Of a DNA stretch of 64,000 nucleotides, positions 46,216-55,284 are shown in pieces. The stretch lies in the NCBI RefSeq assembly GCF_003403035.1, contig NZ_QURN01000004.1:124001-188000 (forward strand), written 5' to 3'. Positions within the stretch are counted from its first letter, which is position 1, and every line of letters begins with the position of its first letter. The notes beneath the pieces were generated by a model. The model was not told the origin of the DNA, made no database searches, and was given only the letters and a program-made list of their open reading frames with translations. The DNA is from Mesorhizobium denitrificans. Lineage in GTDB: Bacteria; Pseudomonadota; Alphaproteobacteria; Rhizobiales; Rhizobiaceae. The position numbers were made by a program, and so were the translations under genes.

Positions 46216-48363
46216 ATGTCGATGCAGCAACACACAAACATTCAGTGCCTTGCCCTGGTGGCGAGACATCTCGGCGTAGATGTTTCGGCCGACCGGCTGG
46301 CACATGACTATTCGGTCGGCGAGCAGCCGATCTCGACGCAAAAACTCCTGCGCATGGCTAAGGACAAGGGCATGCGTGCCCGCGCCGTGCGCATGAAATT
46401 CGATTCATTCAGCAAGCTTCGGGAAGCGTTTCCGGTTCTGGCTGAACTTTCCAATGGAAACTGGGTGGTTGTTGCCAATGTCGTGACCACGCCAGATGGC
46501 GAGCAGCGCGTCGGCGTAATCGACCCGCTGGCCGCACGACCTGAAGCACTGATGCTAAGCCGCGACCAGTTTGAAAAAAGCTGGAGCGGCAATGTCGTTT
46601 TGCTGAAGCGCGTATTCAAATTGCGCGACAGCGAGCAGCCATTTGGCATCCGTTGGTTCATCCCCGAAATCATCAAGCAACGCAGCCTGTTTCGCGACGT
46701 GGCGATTGCTGCGCTTGTGCTTTATGCGCTGGGCCTTGTTACGCCGATCTTCTTCCAGCTGGTGATCGACAAGGTTCTGGCCCATCAGAGCTACGCAACG
46801 CTTACCGTTTTGAGCATCGGCATTGTCATTGCCCTGATGTTCGAGGCGACCTTTACGTTTTTACGGCGATATTTGCTGCTCTACGCGACCAACAAGATCG
46901 ACGTGCGCGTTTCCACGCGAACCTTCTCGCATTTGCTGAACCTGCCGATTGCACTGTTCGAGCACGCCCCCGCGGGCTTGCTGATCAAACACATGCAGCA
47001 GGCTGGGCGCATACGTGAGTTTTTGACCGGGCGGCTGTTCCTGGGCTTGCTCGATGCGATGTCACTCATCGTGTTCGTGCCGGTGCTGCTGCTCTACAGC
47101 GTCAAGCTGACAATGGTTGTGCTCGGGTTCACCGCGCTGGTCGGCTTGACGGTCTTCATGCTGATCGGGCCATTCCAGCGCCGGCTGCAAAAGCTCTATC
47201 AGGCCGAAGGTGAGCGGCAGGCTTTGCTTGTCGAAACTGTACACGGCATGCGGGCGGTCAAATCGCTTGCACTTGAGCCGCGCCAGCGCCGCGTCTGGGA
47301 CGACCAGTCTGCGGAAGTCATTTCCGAACGCTATCACGTCGAAAAAATCTCGGCGCTTGCTCAATCGCTGACCGGCCTGCTGGAAAAGCTGATGGGCGTC
47401 GCCATCATCGTGATTGGCGCGCTGGATGCCTTCTCCGGTGCAATGACGGTGGGTACGCTGGTTGCGTTCAACATGCTGGCAAATCGGGTTTCCGGTCCGC
47501 TGGTGCAGATCGTGACCATGGTGCATGAGTATCAGGAGGTTTCGCTCTCTGTTCGGATGCTTGGCGAAGTTATGAACCAGCGCCCGGAACGTTTCGGCAT
47601 GGGCAGCGGCCTGCGCCCCGAAATCAAGGGCGAGATCGAGTTCAGCGACGTGTCGTTCCACTATGGGCCGGATCGCGCTCCAGCGCTGGACGAAGTTACG
47701 TTCAAGATTGAACCGGGAACGGTGTTCGGTCTGGTTGGCAAAAGCGGCTCCGGCAAAACGACCATCACGCGCATGATTCAGGGTCTGTATCCTGTTCAGC
47801 AGGGCCTGTTGAAGATCGATGGTGCTGACTGCCGCGAGATCGATCTGGTGCATCTGCGCAAGAGCATTGGCGTGGTGTTGCAGGACAGCTTCCTGTTCAA
47901 GGGAACGGTTCGTGACAACATCGCTATCGCCAAACCCGACGCTACGATGGACGAAATCGCTGCTGCTGCCCGACTGGCGGGAGCGGAAGAGTTCATCGAA
48001 CGTTTGCCGCGCGGTCTGGAAACGGACCTCGAAGAAAATGCGTCCAACCTATCGGGCGGGCAAAAGCAGCGGTTGGCTATCGCACGCGCTTTGATTACCG
48101 ATCCGAAGCTGCTGATTTTCGATGAGGCGACAAGCGCGCTTGATCCTGACAGCGAGGCGATTATCCGGCAGAACCTGCGCCGGATCGCCGAGGGCCGTAC
48201 CGTCATTATTGTTTCCCACCGCCTGTCCACGCTGACCGATGCCGACGCCATTCTCGTGATGGAACGCGGCAAGGTGTCGGATGTCGGTCGTCATGAAGAG
48301 CTTGTGTCTCGTTGCATGACCTACCGTCACCTGTGGAACCAGCAGATGAAGCAGGTGGCGTGA
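46216..48363 (+). CDS. Type I secretion ABC transporter (HlyB-like, inactive C39 domain)
   Basis: 715 residues. N-terminal C39-like domain (about 1-130: TNIQCLALVARHLGVDVSADRL) lacking the catalytic DCG cysteine, as in HlyB, so it should bind rather than cleave the substrate. Then six membrane helices (FRDVAIAALVLYALGLVTPIFFQLVIDKVL onward) and an ATPase with GKSGSGKTT, LSGGQKQR, LLIFDEATSALD and the H-loop IVSHRLSTL. It exports unfolded proteins in one step to the outside together with HlyD and TolC. Its stop overlaps the next start as TGATG. Confidence 0.95.
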   Translation: MSMQQHTNIQCLALVARHLGVDVSADRLAHDYSVGEQPISTQKLLRMAKDKGMRARAVRMKFDSFSKLREAFPVLAELSNGNWVVVANVVTTPDGEQRVGVIDPLAARPEALMLSRDQFEKSWSGNVVLLKRVFKLRDSEQPFGIRWFIPEIIKQRSLFRDVAIAALVLYALGLVTPIFFQLVIDKVLAHQSYATLTVLSIGIVIALMFEATFTFLRRYLLLYATNKIDVRVSTRTFSHLLNLPIALFEHAPAGLLIKHMQQAGRIREFLTGRLFLGLLDAMSLIVFVPVLLLYSVKLTMVVLGFTALVGLTVFMLIGPFQRRLQKLYQAEGERQALLVETVHGMRAVKSLALEPRQRRVWDDQSAEVISERYHVEKISALAQSLTGLLEKLMGVAIIVIGALDAFSGAMTVGTLVAFNMLANRVSGPLVQIVTMVHEYQEVSLSVRMLGEVMNQRPERFGMGSGLRPEIKGEIEFSDVSFHYGPDRAPALDEVTFKIEPGTVFGLVGKSGSGKTTITRMIQGLYPVQQGLLKIDGADCREIDLVHLRKSIGVVLQDSFLFKGTVRDNIAIAKPDATMDEIAAAARLAGAEEFIERLPRGLETDLEENASNLSGGQKQRLAIARALITDPKLLIFDEATSALDPDSEAIIRQNLRRIAEGRTVIIVSHRLSTLTDADAILVMERGKVSDVGRHEELVSRCMTYRHLWNQQMKQVA

Positions 48364-49820
48364 TGGATATGACCCAGCACAAGGAAACCCTGCCGGAAGG
48401 CGCTGAGCCGCAGGCAGAGCAAAAGCCGGCAGTGGTCGTGCAGCCTTTACCGGCGACGCCGAAAGCCGGAAGACAGGTTATCTCGGAGTTCCAGCCGGAC
48501 GCGATCGAACTGGAAGAACGGACGCCGCCCCGCGTGGCACGGATTACGCTCTACACGATCACCGCGCTTATTTTAGCGGGTGTGACATGGGCCTCGCTCG
48601 CTTCAATCGACGAGGTGGTGGTGGCGCGCGGCAAGCTGGTGACGACGAAGCCGACCATCGTGGTTCAGCCGATTGAAACGTCTATCGTTCGCAGCATCGA
48701 TGTACAGCCGGGCGATGTCGTGAAGGCGGGCCAAACGCTGGCTACGCTCGACGCCACTTTCAGTCAGGCTGACGTGGATCGTCGACGCACGGAATATGAC
48801 GCGCTCGACGCGCAGGTGAAGCGCATGGAGGCCGAGCTTCAAGGCCGGGACTACGCCGCAGAGGCGGGCAATACGCCGGATGAGCAATTGCAGATGCAAG
48901 TATTCATGCAGCGCAAGGCCTTCCATGACGCGCAGATGCAGAACTTCGATCAGCAGATTGCGGGTCAGCAGGCTGCAATCGAATCCAGCGCCGACCAGCA
49001 GGTGATTCTTGCCGAACGCCAGCAGACGCTGACGCAAATCGAAGTCGCGCGCGAAAAACTGGCCAAGCAGGAAACCGGCTCGCTGATGAACATGCTGACC
49101 TCGCGCGATGCGCGTCTGGCGGTTGATGCAAGCTATGCGCAGGCTGTTGGAACAGCAGCGACGGCGCGACACGCGGTTGCCAAGCTGCAAGCCGACAAGC
49201 AAGCTTTCATCGAGGATTTCAGGCGCGTGACCATGGAAACGCTTGCGGACAAGCGCAGCCAGCGCGACTCCACCGGCGAGGAAATGAAAAAGATGGAACT
49301 GCGCCGCGATATGGTGAAGCTGACTGCGCCGTCTGATGCAGTTGTGCTTGACCTCGCGCAGCGCTCCATCGGCTCAGTTGTGCGTGAAGCTGAACCTGTC
49401 TTGACGCTGGTGCCGCTGAACGTGCCGCTGGAAGCAGAAGTGACGATCAACGCCGGTGACATTGGCCGCGTTTCGTCGAATGCGGATGCGCGCATCAAGT
49501 TCGATGCATTCCCGTTCCAGAAGTTTGGGACAGCCGAAGGATCGGTGCGCACGATCAGCCACGACGCCTATTCGCATGATAACTCGGCCAACGCGTCGGT
49601 AAATGGCGGTAGCGCGGGTGATGCGGAGGGTGCCGGCGCTCCTTACTACAAGGCGCGCATCAGGCTCGACAAAACCGATCTGCGCACACCGGTCGAAGAT
49701 GTGCGGCTGCTGCCGGGCATGGCGGTGACGGCGGAGTTGAAGGTGGGTCAGCGCAAGGTGATTTCCTACTTCCTCTATCCAATCCTCAAGGGGCTGGATA
49801 CGGCGATCCGCGAACCTTGA
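48363..49820 (+). CDS. Type I secretion membrane-fusion protein (HlyD-like)
   Basis: 485 residues from the ATG at 48363. A cytoplasmic N-terminal tail of about 65 residues, one membrane helix (ARITLYTITALILAGVTWASLA), a lipoyl half (VVARGKLVTTKPTIVVQPIETSIVRSIDV), a long coiled coil (about 130-310) and a beta-barrel with the HlyD signature region (GSVVREAEPVLTLVPLNVPLEAEV; RIRLDKTDLRTPVEDVRLLPGMAVTAELKVGQRKVISYFLYPI). It bridges the ABC transporter to an outer-membrane TolC, which is not encoded in this window. Last gene of the operon. Confidence 0.95.
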   Translation: MDMTQHKETLPEGAEPQAEQKPAVVVQPLPATPKAGRQVISEFQPDAIELEERTPPRVARITLYTITALILAGVTWASLASIDEVVVARGKLVTTKPTIVVQPIETSIVRSIDVQPGDVVKAGQTLATLDATFSQADVDRRRTEYDALDAQVKRMEAELQGRDYAAEAGNTPDEQLQMQVFMQRKAFHDAQMQNFDQQIAGQQAAIESSADQQVILAERQQTLTQIEVAREKLAKQETGSLMNMLTSRDARLAVDASYAQAVGTAATARHAVAKLQADKQAFIEDFRRVTMETLADKRSQRDSTGEEMKKMELRRDMVKLTAPSDAVVLDLAQRSIGSVVREAEPVLTLVPLNVPLEAEVTINAGDIGRVSSNADARIKFDAFPFQKFGTAEGSVRTISHDAYSHDNSANASVNGGSAGDAEGAGAPYYKARIRLDKTDLRTPVEDVRLLPGMAVTAELKVGQRKVISYFLYPILKGLDTAIREP

Positions 49821-49847
49821 TCTAGGGTCTACATCTTTCGGTTAGCA

Positions 49848-49888
49848 GCGGCGGCCATTTTGGCTTCTGTACAGAAATGGCCCGCCGC
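49848..49888. terminator. Strong hairpin after the type I secretion operon
   Basis: GCGGCGGCCATTT (49848-49860) pairs with AAATGGCCCGCCGC (49875-49888), 13 bp with a single bulged C and a 14-base loop, 28 bases after the hlyD-like stop. No T-run follows, so it may terminate weakly or protect the mRNA end. Confidence 0.5.
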
Positions 49889-49920
49889 GCTTTGCTCAAA
49901 GAAAATTTGGAGCGTGTAGC

Positions 49921-50631
49921 ATGCAGTCCGGTAACAAGCCTGTTCGAGTGGTGAAAGCCGTTCACGGTGCAGCAGGGCCAGTGGAAGACCCGGCCTATGA
50001 AGCCGGATTGTCGGAGGCGTTGAAGGCAGATTACAGCCGCGACGGTCTGGTCGAGCTTTACGGTCGATTCGCGCAAGGCGATGGCAAGCTGGATACGCTG
50101 ATGCGCCGGGCAATCGTGCGCGCCCTTTCGGTGCGCTGCGGACATGGCCTCAAGATCGGGGCGGGTGCGTGGTTCAAGCACGCCGAGACATTCACCATCG
50201 GCAATAGCCTGTTTGTCGGCGCGGGTGCGCAGATACAGGGCCGGTTCGATGGCAGCTTCGTCATTGGCGATAATTGCTGGATCGGCCCGCAGGCATTTCT
50301 CGATGCCCGCGATCTGGTCTTTGGCGATTATGTCGGCTGGGGGCCGGGTGCAAAAGTTCTCGGTTCCGCGCACAGCGCGATGCCGGTCGATTTGCCGATC
50401 ATCAAGACGGACCTGGAAATTCGCCCGGTGCGGATTGGTGACTGGGCCGATATCGGCACAAACGCCACGATCCTGCCGGGCGTGACGGTTGGCAAGGGCG
50501 CGATTATCGGGGCGGGCGCGGTTGTCGTCGACGATGTGCCGGATTTCGCGATTGTCGCGGGCGTACCGGCGCGGGTGCTGCGCATTCGCTCTAACGACGA
50601 CGTGGAAGGCCGCTCTATTCGTCACGCCTGA
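49921..50631 (+). CDS. Hexapeptide-repeat (LbH) O-acetyltransferase
   Basis: 236 residues. A helical N-terminal section of about 60 residues, then left-handed beta-helix hexapeptides (IGAGAWFKHAETFTIGNSLFVGAGAQIQG, IGDWADIGTNATILPGVTVGKGAIIGAGAVV) and the closing VAGVPARVLRIR, as in the WbbJ/maa group. The histidine in GSAHS is a likely catalytic base. Such enzymes acetylate sugars in surface polysaccharides. It lies 100 bases beyond the secretion operon, separated by a hairpin. Confidence 0.87.
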   Translation: MQSGNKPVRVVKAVHGAAGPVEDPAYEAGLSEALKADYSRDGLVELYGRFAQGDGKLDTLMRRAIVRALSVRCGHGLKIGAGAWFKHAETFTIGNSLFVGAGAQIQGRFDGSFVIGDNCWIGPQAFLDARDLVFGDYVGWGPGAKVLGSAHSAMPVDLPIIKTDLEIRPVRIGDWADIGTNATILPGVTVGKGAIIGAGAVVVDDVPDFAIVAGVPARVLRIRSNDDVEGRSIRHA

Positions 50632-50692
50632 CACGCTTCCATACTGCGCTGAAACGGTCTAGAAGCCCGCTTGGACAAGCGAGGACCACGCA

Positions 50693-51292
50693 ATGGCTGG
50701 ACGCAGCGCCGAAGTGAGCCGCACGACGAAGGAAACGGACATTGCCGTTTCCGTGCACGTCGATGGAACGGGCAAGGCCGACATCTCCACCGGAGTCGGC
50801 TTCTTCGATCATATGCTGGACCAGCTTTCGCGCCATTCGCTGATCGACATGACGATCAAGGCGAAGGGTGATCTGCACATTGACGATCACCACACCGTTG
50901 AGGACACCGGCATTGCAATAGGACAGGCGTTGTCCAAGGCATTGGGCGAGCGGCGCGGCATCATGCGCTATGCGTCGCTGGACCTTGCCATGGACGAAAC
51001 GCTGACGCGTGCGGCGGTGGATGTGTCGGGCAGGCCGTTTCTCGTCTGGGACGTGAATTTCTCCGCGCCGAAGATTGGAACGTTCGACACCGAACTGGTG
51101 CGCGAGTTCTTCAACGCGCTGGCGCAGCATGCGGGCATTACGCTGCATGTGAAAAATCACTACGGCGCGAACAATCACCACATCGCGGAAACCTGTTTCA
51201 AGGCTGTGGCGCGCGTGTTGCGTGCGGCGCTCGAAAGCGATCCTCGCCAGCCGAATGCGGTACCCTCCACCAAAGGCAGCCTGAAAGGCTGA
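50693..51292 (+). CDS. hisB: Imidazoleglycerol-phosphate dehydratase
   Basis: 199 residues, the monofunctional type without the phosphatase domain. Sixth step of histidine synthesis. Duplicated metal-binding motifs: [14 protein letters not shown] with [16 protein letters not shown] (first half) and the second-half copies [19 protein letters not shown] and [18 protein letters not shown]. First gene of the hisB-DUF2628-hisH-hisA-hisF-hisE-coaA run. Confidence 0.97.
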   Translation: MAGRSAEVSRTTKETDIAVSVHVDGTGKADISTGVGFFDHMLDQLSRHSLIDMTIKAKGDLHIDDHHTVEDTGIAIGQALSKALGERRGIMRYASLDLAMDETLTRAAVDVSGRPFLVWDVNFSAPKIGTFDTELVREFFNALAQHAGITLHVKNHYGANNHHIAETCFKAVARVLRAALESDPRQPNAVPSTKGSLKG

Positions 51293-51295
51293 AAG

Positions 51296-51667
51296 ATGGC
51301 CAGTTTCGTGATTGTGGAGCCGCCTGCGGGCAGCAAGGCCGAAACCGTTATCGTGAAGGACGGTTTTGCGGTTCTGGGCTTTCTCGTGCCGCCCCTCTGG
51401 CTGGCATGGCATCGGCTATGGCTGGAGGCGATCACGGTTGCGCTGCTGCTGGTTGTGCTCGATTGGCTGGCGCGCGGCGGCGGCTATGGCGTGTTCGCCG
51501 CAATGGTATCCTTCGCGGTCAGCGTGCTGGTGGGGCTGGAAGGTGCGCGATTGCGTGTAGCCGCGCTGGAGCGCAAGGGCTGGCATCAGGCATCCTATAT
51601 TGACGCAAGAAACGAAGAAGAAGCCGAGGCACGTTTTGCCTTCGCTCGATTTGGAGTGGCTGCGTGA
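51296..51667 (+). CDS. DUF2628 membrane protein
   Basis: 123 residues with two or three hydrophobic segments ([42 protein letters not shown]) and the conserved end [22 protein letters not shown]. Matches the DUF2628 family, whose function is unknown. It starts three bases after the hisB stop and shares its last base with the hisH start; it occupies this place between hisB and hisH in many Rhizobiales, but a role in histidine synthesis is not established. Confidence 0.88.
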   Translation: MASFVIVEPPAGSKAETVIVKDGFAVLGFLVPPLWLAWHRLWLEAITVALLLVVLDWLARGGGYGVFAAMVSFAVSVLVGLEGARLRVAALERKGWHQASYIDARNEEEAEARFAFARFGVAA

Positions 51668-52317
51668 TGCGCGTGGCGATTATTGATTACGGCTCGGGCA
51701 ATCTGCGCTCCGCGACCAAGGCATTCGAGCGGGCATCGCGCGAATCCGGCATCAGCGCCGAGATATTGCTGACCAGCGATGCGGAAGCGGTGCGCAATGC
51801 CGACCGCGTCGTGCTGCCGGGCGTCGGTGCCTATGCCGATTGTCTCGCCGGCCTGCTAGCCGTGCCGGGCATGGTGGAGGCAATCGACGAAGTGGCGGTA
51901 CAGCGCGCCCGACCGTTTCTCGGCATCTGCGTGGGAATGCAGCTTATGTCCGAGCGCGGGCTGGAGAAGAAGATCAGCAAGGGGTTCGGCTGGATCGCAG
52001 GCGACGTGAAAGAGATCGAGCCGAACGATCCGTCGCTCAAAATCCCGCAGATCGGCTGGAACACAATCACGCTCAAGCGAGAGCATCCGCTGTTCGAAGG
52101 TATCCCGACGGGATCGGACGGGCTGCACGCCTATTTCGTGCATTCCTACCAGCTGGAAGCGAAGCGCGCAGAGCAGGTGCTGGCGACGACTGACTATGGC
52201 GGGACGGTTACGGCTGCCGTGGCCGAAGGCAACCGTGCGGGAACGCAATTCCACCCTGAAAAGAGCCAGGCGCTTGGCCTGGCACTCATCGCCAATTTTT
52301 TGAGGTGGCGGCCATGA
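51667..52317 (+). CDS. hisH: Imidazole glycerol phosphate synthase, glutamine amidotransferase subunit
   Basis: 216 residues from the ATG at 51667 (a GTG directly before it is an alternative). Class I amidotransferase: nucleophile cysteine in [11 protein letters not shown], oxyanion region [10 protein letters not shown], and the His-Glu of the triad in [12 protein letters not shown]. It supplies ammonia to HisF. Overlaps hisA by ATGA. Confidence 0.97.
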   Translation: MRVAIIDYGSGNLRSATKAFERASRESGISAEILLTSDAEAVRNADRVVLPGVGAYADCLAGLLAVPGMVEAIDEVAVQRARPFLGICVGMQLMSERGLEKKISKGFGWIAGDVKEIEPNDPSLKIPQIGWNTITLKREHPLFEGIPTGSDGLHAYFVHSYQLEAKRAEQVLATTDYGGTVTAAVAEGNRAGTQFHPEKSQALGLALIANFLRWRP

Positions 52318-53078
52318 TCCTATTCCCCGCAATCGACCTGAAAGACGGCCAATGCGTTCGGCTCAAGCTGGGCGATATGGAGCAGGCGACTGTTTACAAC
52401 ACGGACCCCGCCGCGCAGGCCAAGGCGTTTGAAGATCAGGGGTTCGAATGGCTGCATGTGGTGGATCTGAATGGCGCCTTCGCTGGCGAGAGCATCAACG
52501 GCGCTGCCGTTGAGGCAATTCTGAAGGCGACGACGAATCCGGTTCAGCTTGGCGGCGGCATTCGCACGCTGGCGCATATTGAAAGCTGGCTGGACAAGGG
52601 TCTTGCGCGTGTCATCCTCGGCACGGTCGCGGTGCGTGATCCGGCGCTCGTGAAGGAAGCGTGCAAGCGTTTTCCGGGCAAGATTGCGGTGGGAATCGAC
52701 GCCAAGGGCGGCAAGGTTGCGGTTGAGGGTTGGGCGGAAGCATCGTCGCTCGGCGTGATAGAACTTGCGCAGAGGTTCGAAGGCGCGGGCGTTGCCGCGA
52801 TTATCTACACCGACATTGATCGCGACGGCGTGCTGACCGGCATCAACTGGGAATCCACGATTGCGCTGGCGGAAGCCGTCAGCATTCCCGTGATCGCCTC
52901 TGGTGGGCTGGCGTCCATCGCCGACATTGTGCGCATGACCATGCCTGATGCGCAAAAGCTTGAAGGCGCGATTTCCGGGCGCGCACTCTATGACGGGCGC
53001 ATTGACCCGACGGAGGCGCTCGGCATTTTGCGCGGCACGCTCAAGCCGGAGCCCGCATTCTTCGAGGAAACGAGATGA
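52314..53078 (+). CDS. hisA: Phosphoribosylformimino-5-aminoimidazole carboxamide ribotide isomerase
   Basis: 254 residues from the ATG at 52314, chosen for the ATGA overlap with hisH (a GTG nine bases earlier is possible). TIM barrel with catalytic aspartates in [13 protein letters not shown] and [12 protein letters not shown], and phosphate-binding [13 protein letters not shown] and [11 protein letters not shown]. Catalyses the Amadori isomerisation before HisFH. Overlaps hisF by ATGA. Confidence 0.97.
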   Translation: MILFPAIDLKDGQCVRLKLGDMEQATVYNTDPAAQAKAFEDQGFEWLHVVDLNGAFAGESINGAAVEAILKATTNPVQLGGGIRTLAHIESWLDKGLARVILGTVAVRDPALVKEACKRFPGKIAVGIDAKGGKVAVEGWAEASSLGVIELAQRFEGAGVAAIIYTDIDRDGVLTGINWESTIALAEAVSIPVIASGGLASIADIVRMTMPDAQKLEGAISGRALYDGRIDPTEALGILRGTLKPEPAFFEETR

Positions 53079-53869
53079 CACTGAAAGCACGCGTCATTCC
53101 CTGCCTCGACGTCAAGGATGGGCGGGTGGTGAAAGGCGTCAACTTCGTCGATCTGATCGATGCGGGCGACCCGGTCGAGGCGGCAAAGGCCTATGACGCG
53201 GCGGGCGCGGATGAATTGTGCTTCCTCGACATCACGGCTTCGTCTGACAATCGCGAAACGATCTTCGATGTGGTGGCACGCACGGCAGAGCAATGCTTCA
53301 TGCCGTTGACGGTTGGCGGGGGCGTCCGTCAGGTTGCCGACATTCGCAAGCTGCTGCTGGCCGGTGCAGACAAGGTTTCGATCAATACGGCTGCCGTGCA
53401 TAACCCTGGATTTGTGGCGGAGGCCGCGGATAAATTCGGCAATCAGTGCATCGTCGTCGCCATCGATGCGAAAAAGGTTTCGCAGACGGGCGAGGCTGAT
53501 CGCTGGGAAATTTTCACGCATGGCGGACGGCAGGCTACCGGCATCGACGCAATCGAATTTGCGCGCAAGGTTGTCGATCTCGGCGCAGGTGAAATCCTGC
53601 TGACTTCAATGGATCGCGACGGCACGAAGGCCGGTTATGACATTGCGCTGACGCGCGCCATTGCCGATGCGGTACGCGCGCCCGTGATCGCATCGGGCGG
53701 CGTCGGCACACTCGACCACATGGTTGCGGGCATTCGCGATGGGCACGCGACCGCCGTGCTTGCGGCCTCGATTTTCCATTTTGGCACCTATTCCATCGGT
53801 GAGGCCAAAGCCTTCATGGCGAAGGCCGGTTTGCCGATGCGGCTGGACTCAGAGGCCGCGTCGTCATAA
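53075..53869 (+). CDS. hisF: Imidazole glycerol phosphate synthase subunit HisF
   Basis: 264 residues. Cyclase half of the synthase: [18 protein letters not shown] (catalytic Asp), [45 protein letters not shown] (second catalytic Asp) and [14 protein letters not shown] barrel related to HisA. Product feeds histidine synthesis and releases AICAR to purine synthesis. Confidence 0.97.
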   Translation: MTLKARVIPCLDVKDGRVVKGVNFVDLIDAGDPVEAAKAYDAAGADELCFLDITASSDNRETIFDVVARTAEQCFMPLTVGGGVRQVADIRKLLLAGADKVSINTAAVHNPGFVAEAADKFGNQCIVVAIDAKKVSQTGEADRWEIFTHGGRQATGIDAIEFARKVVDLGAGEILLTSMDRDGTKAGYDIALTRAIADAVRAPVIASGGVGTLDHMVAGIRDGHATAVLAASIFHFGTYSIGEAKAFMAKAGLPMRLDSEAASS

Positions 53870-53878
53870 ACGGCGAAA

Positions 53879-54199
53879 ATGAGCACTTTTTCTCTGCAAG
53901 ACCTTGAGAAGATTATCGCTGAGCGAGGCCGTTCCGGCGATGCGAATTCGTGGACAGCCAAGCTTTTTGCGAAGGGGATCGACAAGGCTGCGCAAAAGCT
54001 CGGCGAAGAGGCGGTGGAGACGGTGATTTCCGCCGTGAAAGGGGATCGGCAAGGCGTGGTCGCTGAAAGTGCAGACCTGATCTATCACTGGTTGGTGTTG
54101 CTGGCGCTTGCCGGTGTGCCATTGTCCGAGGTGATCAGCGAGCTGGAAAGGCGCACTGCGCAATCCGGCGTTGCTGAAAAGGCTTCGCGCGGCGGATAG
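53879..54199 (+). CDS. hisE: Phosphoribosyl-ATP pyrophosphatase
   Basis: 106 residues; helical MazG-like His[29 protein letters not shown] carries the EExxE-type metal-binding glutamates, and [18 protein letters not shown] the second set. It hydrolyses PR-ATP to PR-AMP. Separate from HisI, as usual in Rhizobiales. The coaA start lies 22 bases downstream. Confidence 0.96.
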   Translation: MSTFSLQDLEKIIAERGRSGDANSWTAKLFAKGIDKAAQKLGEEAVETVISAVKGDRQGVVAESADLIYHWLVLLALAGVPLSEVISELERRTAQSGVAEKASRGG

Positions 54200-54221
54200 A
54201 TTGCGGCGTCTGGGAGGGGAA

Positions 54222-55181
54222 ATGGACCAGCTTGTACCAGGCGAGAAGTACTCGCCCTACCGCTTTTTCTCTGCCGAGAAATGGTCGCAGTTTCGCGCCG
54301 ATACGCCACTGACGCTGGGCCAGGAAGAGATTAAACGCCTACGTTCGCTGAACGATCCGGTGGATCTGGAAGAGGTAAAGCGCATCTATCTTTCGATGTC
54401 GCGCCTGCTCTCGGCTCACGTGGAGGCAAGTCAGCTCCTTTTTGAACAGCGTCGCGATTTCCTCAACGTACCGGATGCGGAGAAAACGCCATTCATTATT
54501 GGTGTCGCCGGATCGGTTGCGGTTGGAAAATCGACCACCGCGCGCGTGCTGAAGGAGCTGCTGGCGCGCTGGCCATCGAGTCCGAAGGTGGATCTCGTTA
54601 CGACGGACGGTTTTCTGCTGCCGAACGAGGTGCTGCGCGAACGCAATATGATGGATCGCAAGGGCTTTCCCGACAGCTATGATGTCGGCGCACTGCTGCG
54701 GTTTTTGTCGGCCATCAAATCAGGCAAGGCAGACGTACCTGCGCCTGTTTACTCCCACCTGATCTATGACGTTCTACCGGGCGAGTTCGTAACCATCGAC
54801 CGGCCTGATATTCTGATCTTCGAGGGCATCAACGTGCTACAACCCGGCAAGCTCTCGCCGGATGGCAAATTCGTGCCATTTCTCTCGGATTTCTTCGACT
54901 TTGCGATCTATATCGATGCGGACGAAGAGCTGATCCACGAATGGTACATCAAGAGGTTCATGCGATTGCGCGAAACCGCATTCCGCGACCCGCAGTCGTT
55001 TTTCCATCGCTACTCGCAATTGTCGGAAGATGCTGCGCGTGCCATTGCGGAAGGGCTGTGGGAAAACATCAACCTGAAAAACCTGCGCGAGAATATTCTG
55101 CCGACCCGCCCCCGCGCCGACCTCATTCTGCGCAAGGGCGAGGACCATCTGGTCAAGGAAGTAGCGCTGCGGAAGCTTTGA
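54222..55181 (+). CDS. coaA: Pantothenate kinase, type I
   Basis: 319 residues from the ATG at 54222 (GGGAGGGGA upstream); a longer frame from 54171 overlaps hisE and is rejected. The PanK-I pattern is complete: [16 protein letters not shown]-loop [45 protein letters not shown], and [17 protein letters not shown]. It starts coenzyme A synthesis and is usually feedback-inhibited by CoA. Last gene of the his run, a pairing common in the order. Confidence 0.97.
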   Translation: MDQLVPGEKYSPYRFFSAEKWSQFRADTPLTLGQEEIKRLRSLNDPVDLEEVKRIYLSMSRLLSAHVEASQLLFEQRRDFLNVPDAEKTPFIIGVAGSVAVGKSTTARVLKELLARWPSSPKVDLVTTDGFLLPNEVLRERNMMDRKGFPDSYDVGALLRFLSAIKSGKADVPAPVYSHLIYDVLPGEFVTIDRPDILIFEGINVLQPGKLSPDGKFVPFLSDFFDFAIYIDADEELIHEWYIKRFMRLRETAFRDPQSFFHRYSQLSEDAARAIAEGLWENINLKNLRENILPTRPRADLILRKGEDHLVKEVALRKL

Positions 55182-55231
55182 GTGCTGTAGGCGCGGCCAG
55201 GCAAAGCTACCGAACTGCGCGAATTGACTAT

Positions 55232-55259
55232 CCCTCATCCGCCTGCCGGCGGATGAGGG
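55232..55259. repeat. Palindromic intergenic element between coaA and the aminotransferase
   Basis: CCCTCATCCGCC-TGCC-GGCGGATGAGGG: perfect 12-bp arms and a 4-base loop between two convergent genes. Its sequence (CCCTCATCCGCCTGCCGGC) resembles short interspersed palindromes scattered through Rhizobiales genomes. It may also act as a two-way transcription barrier. Confidence 0.7.
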
Positions 55260-55284
55260 TGCGCGCTGTATCAGCAACTGTCTG

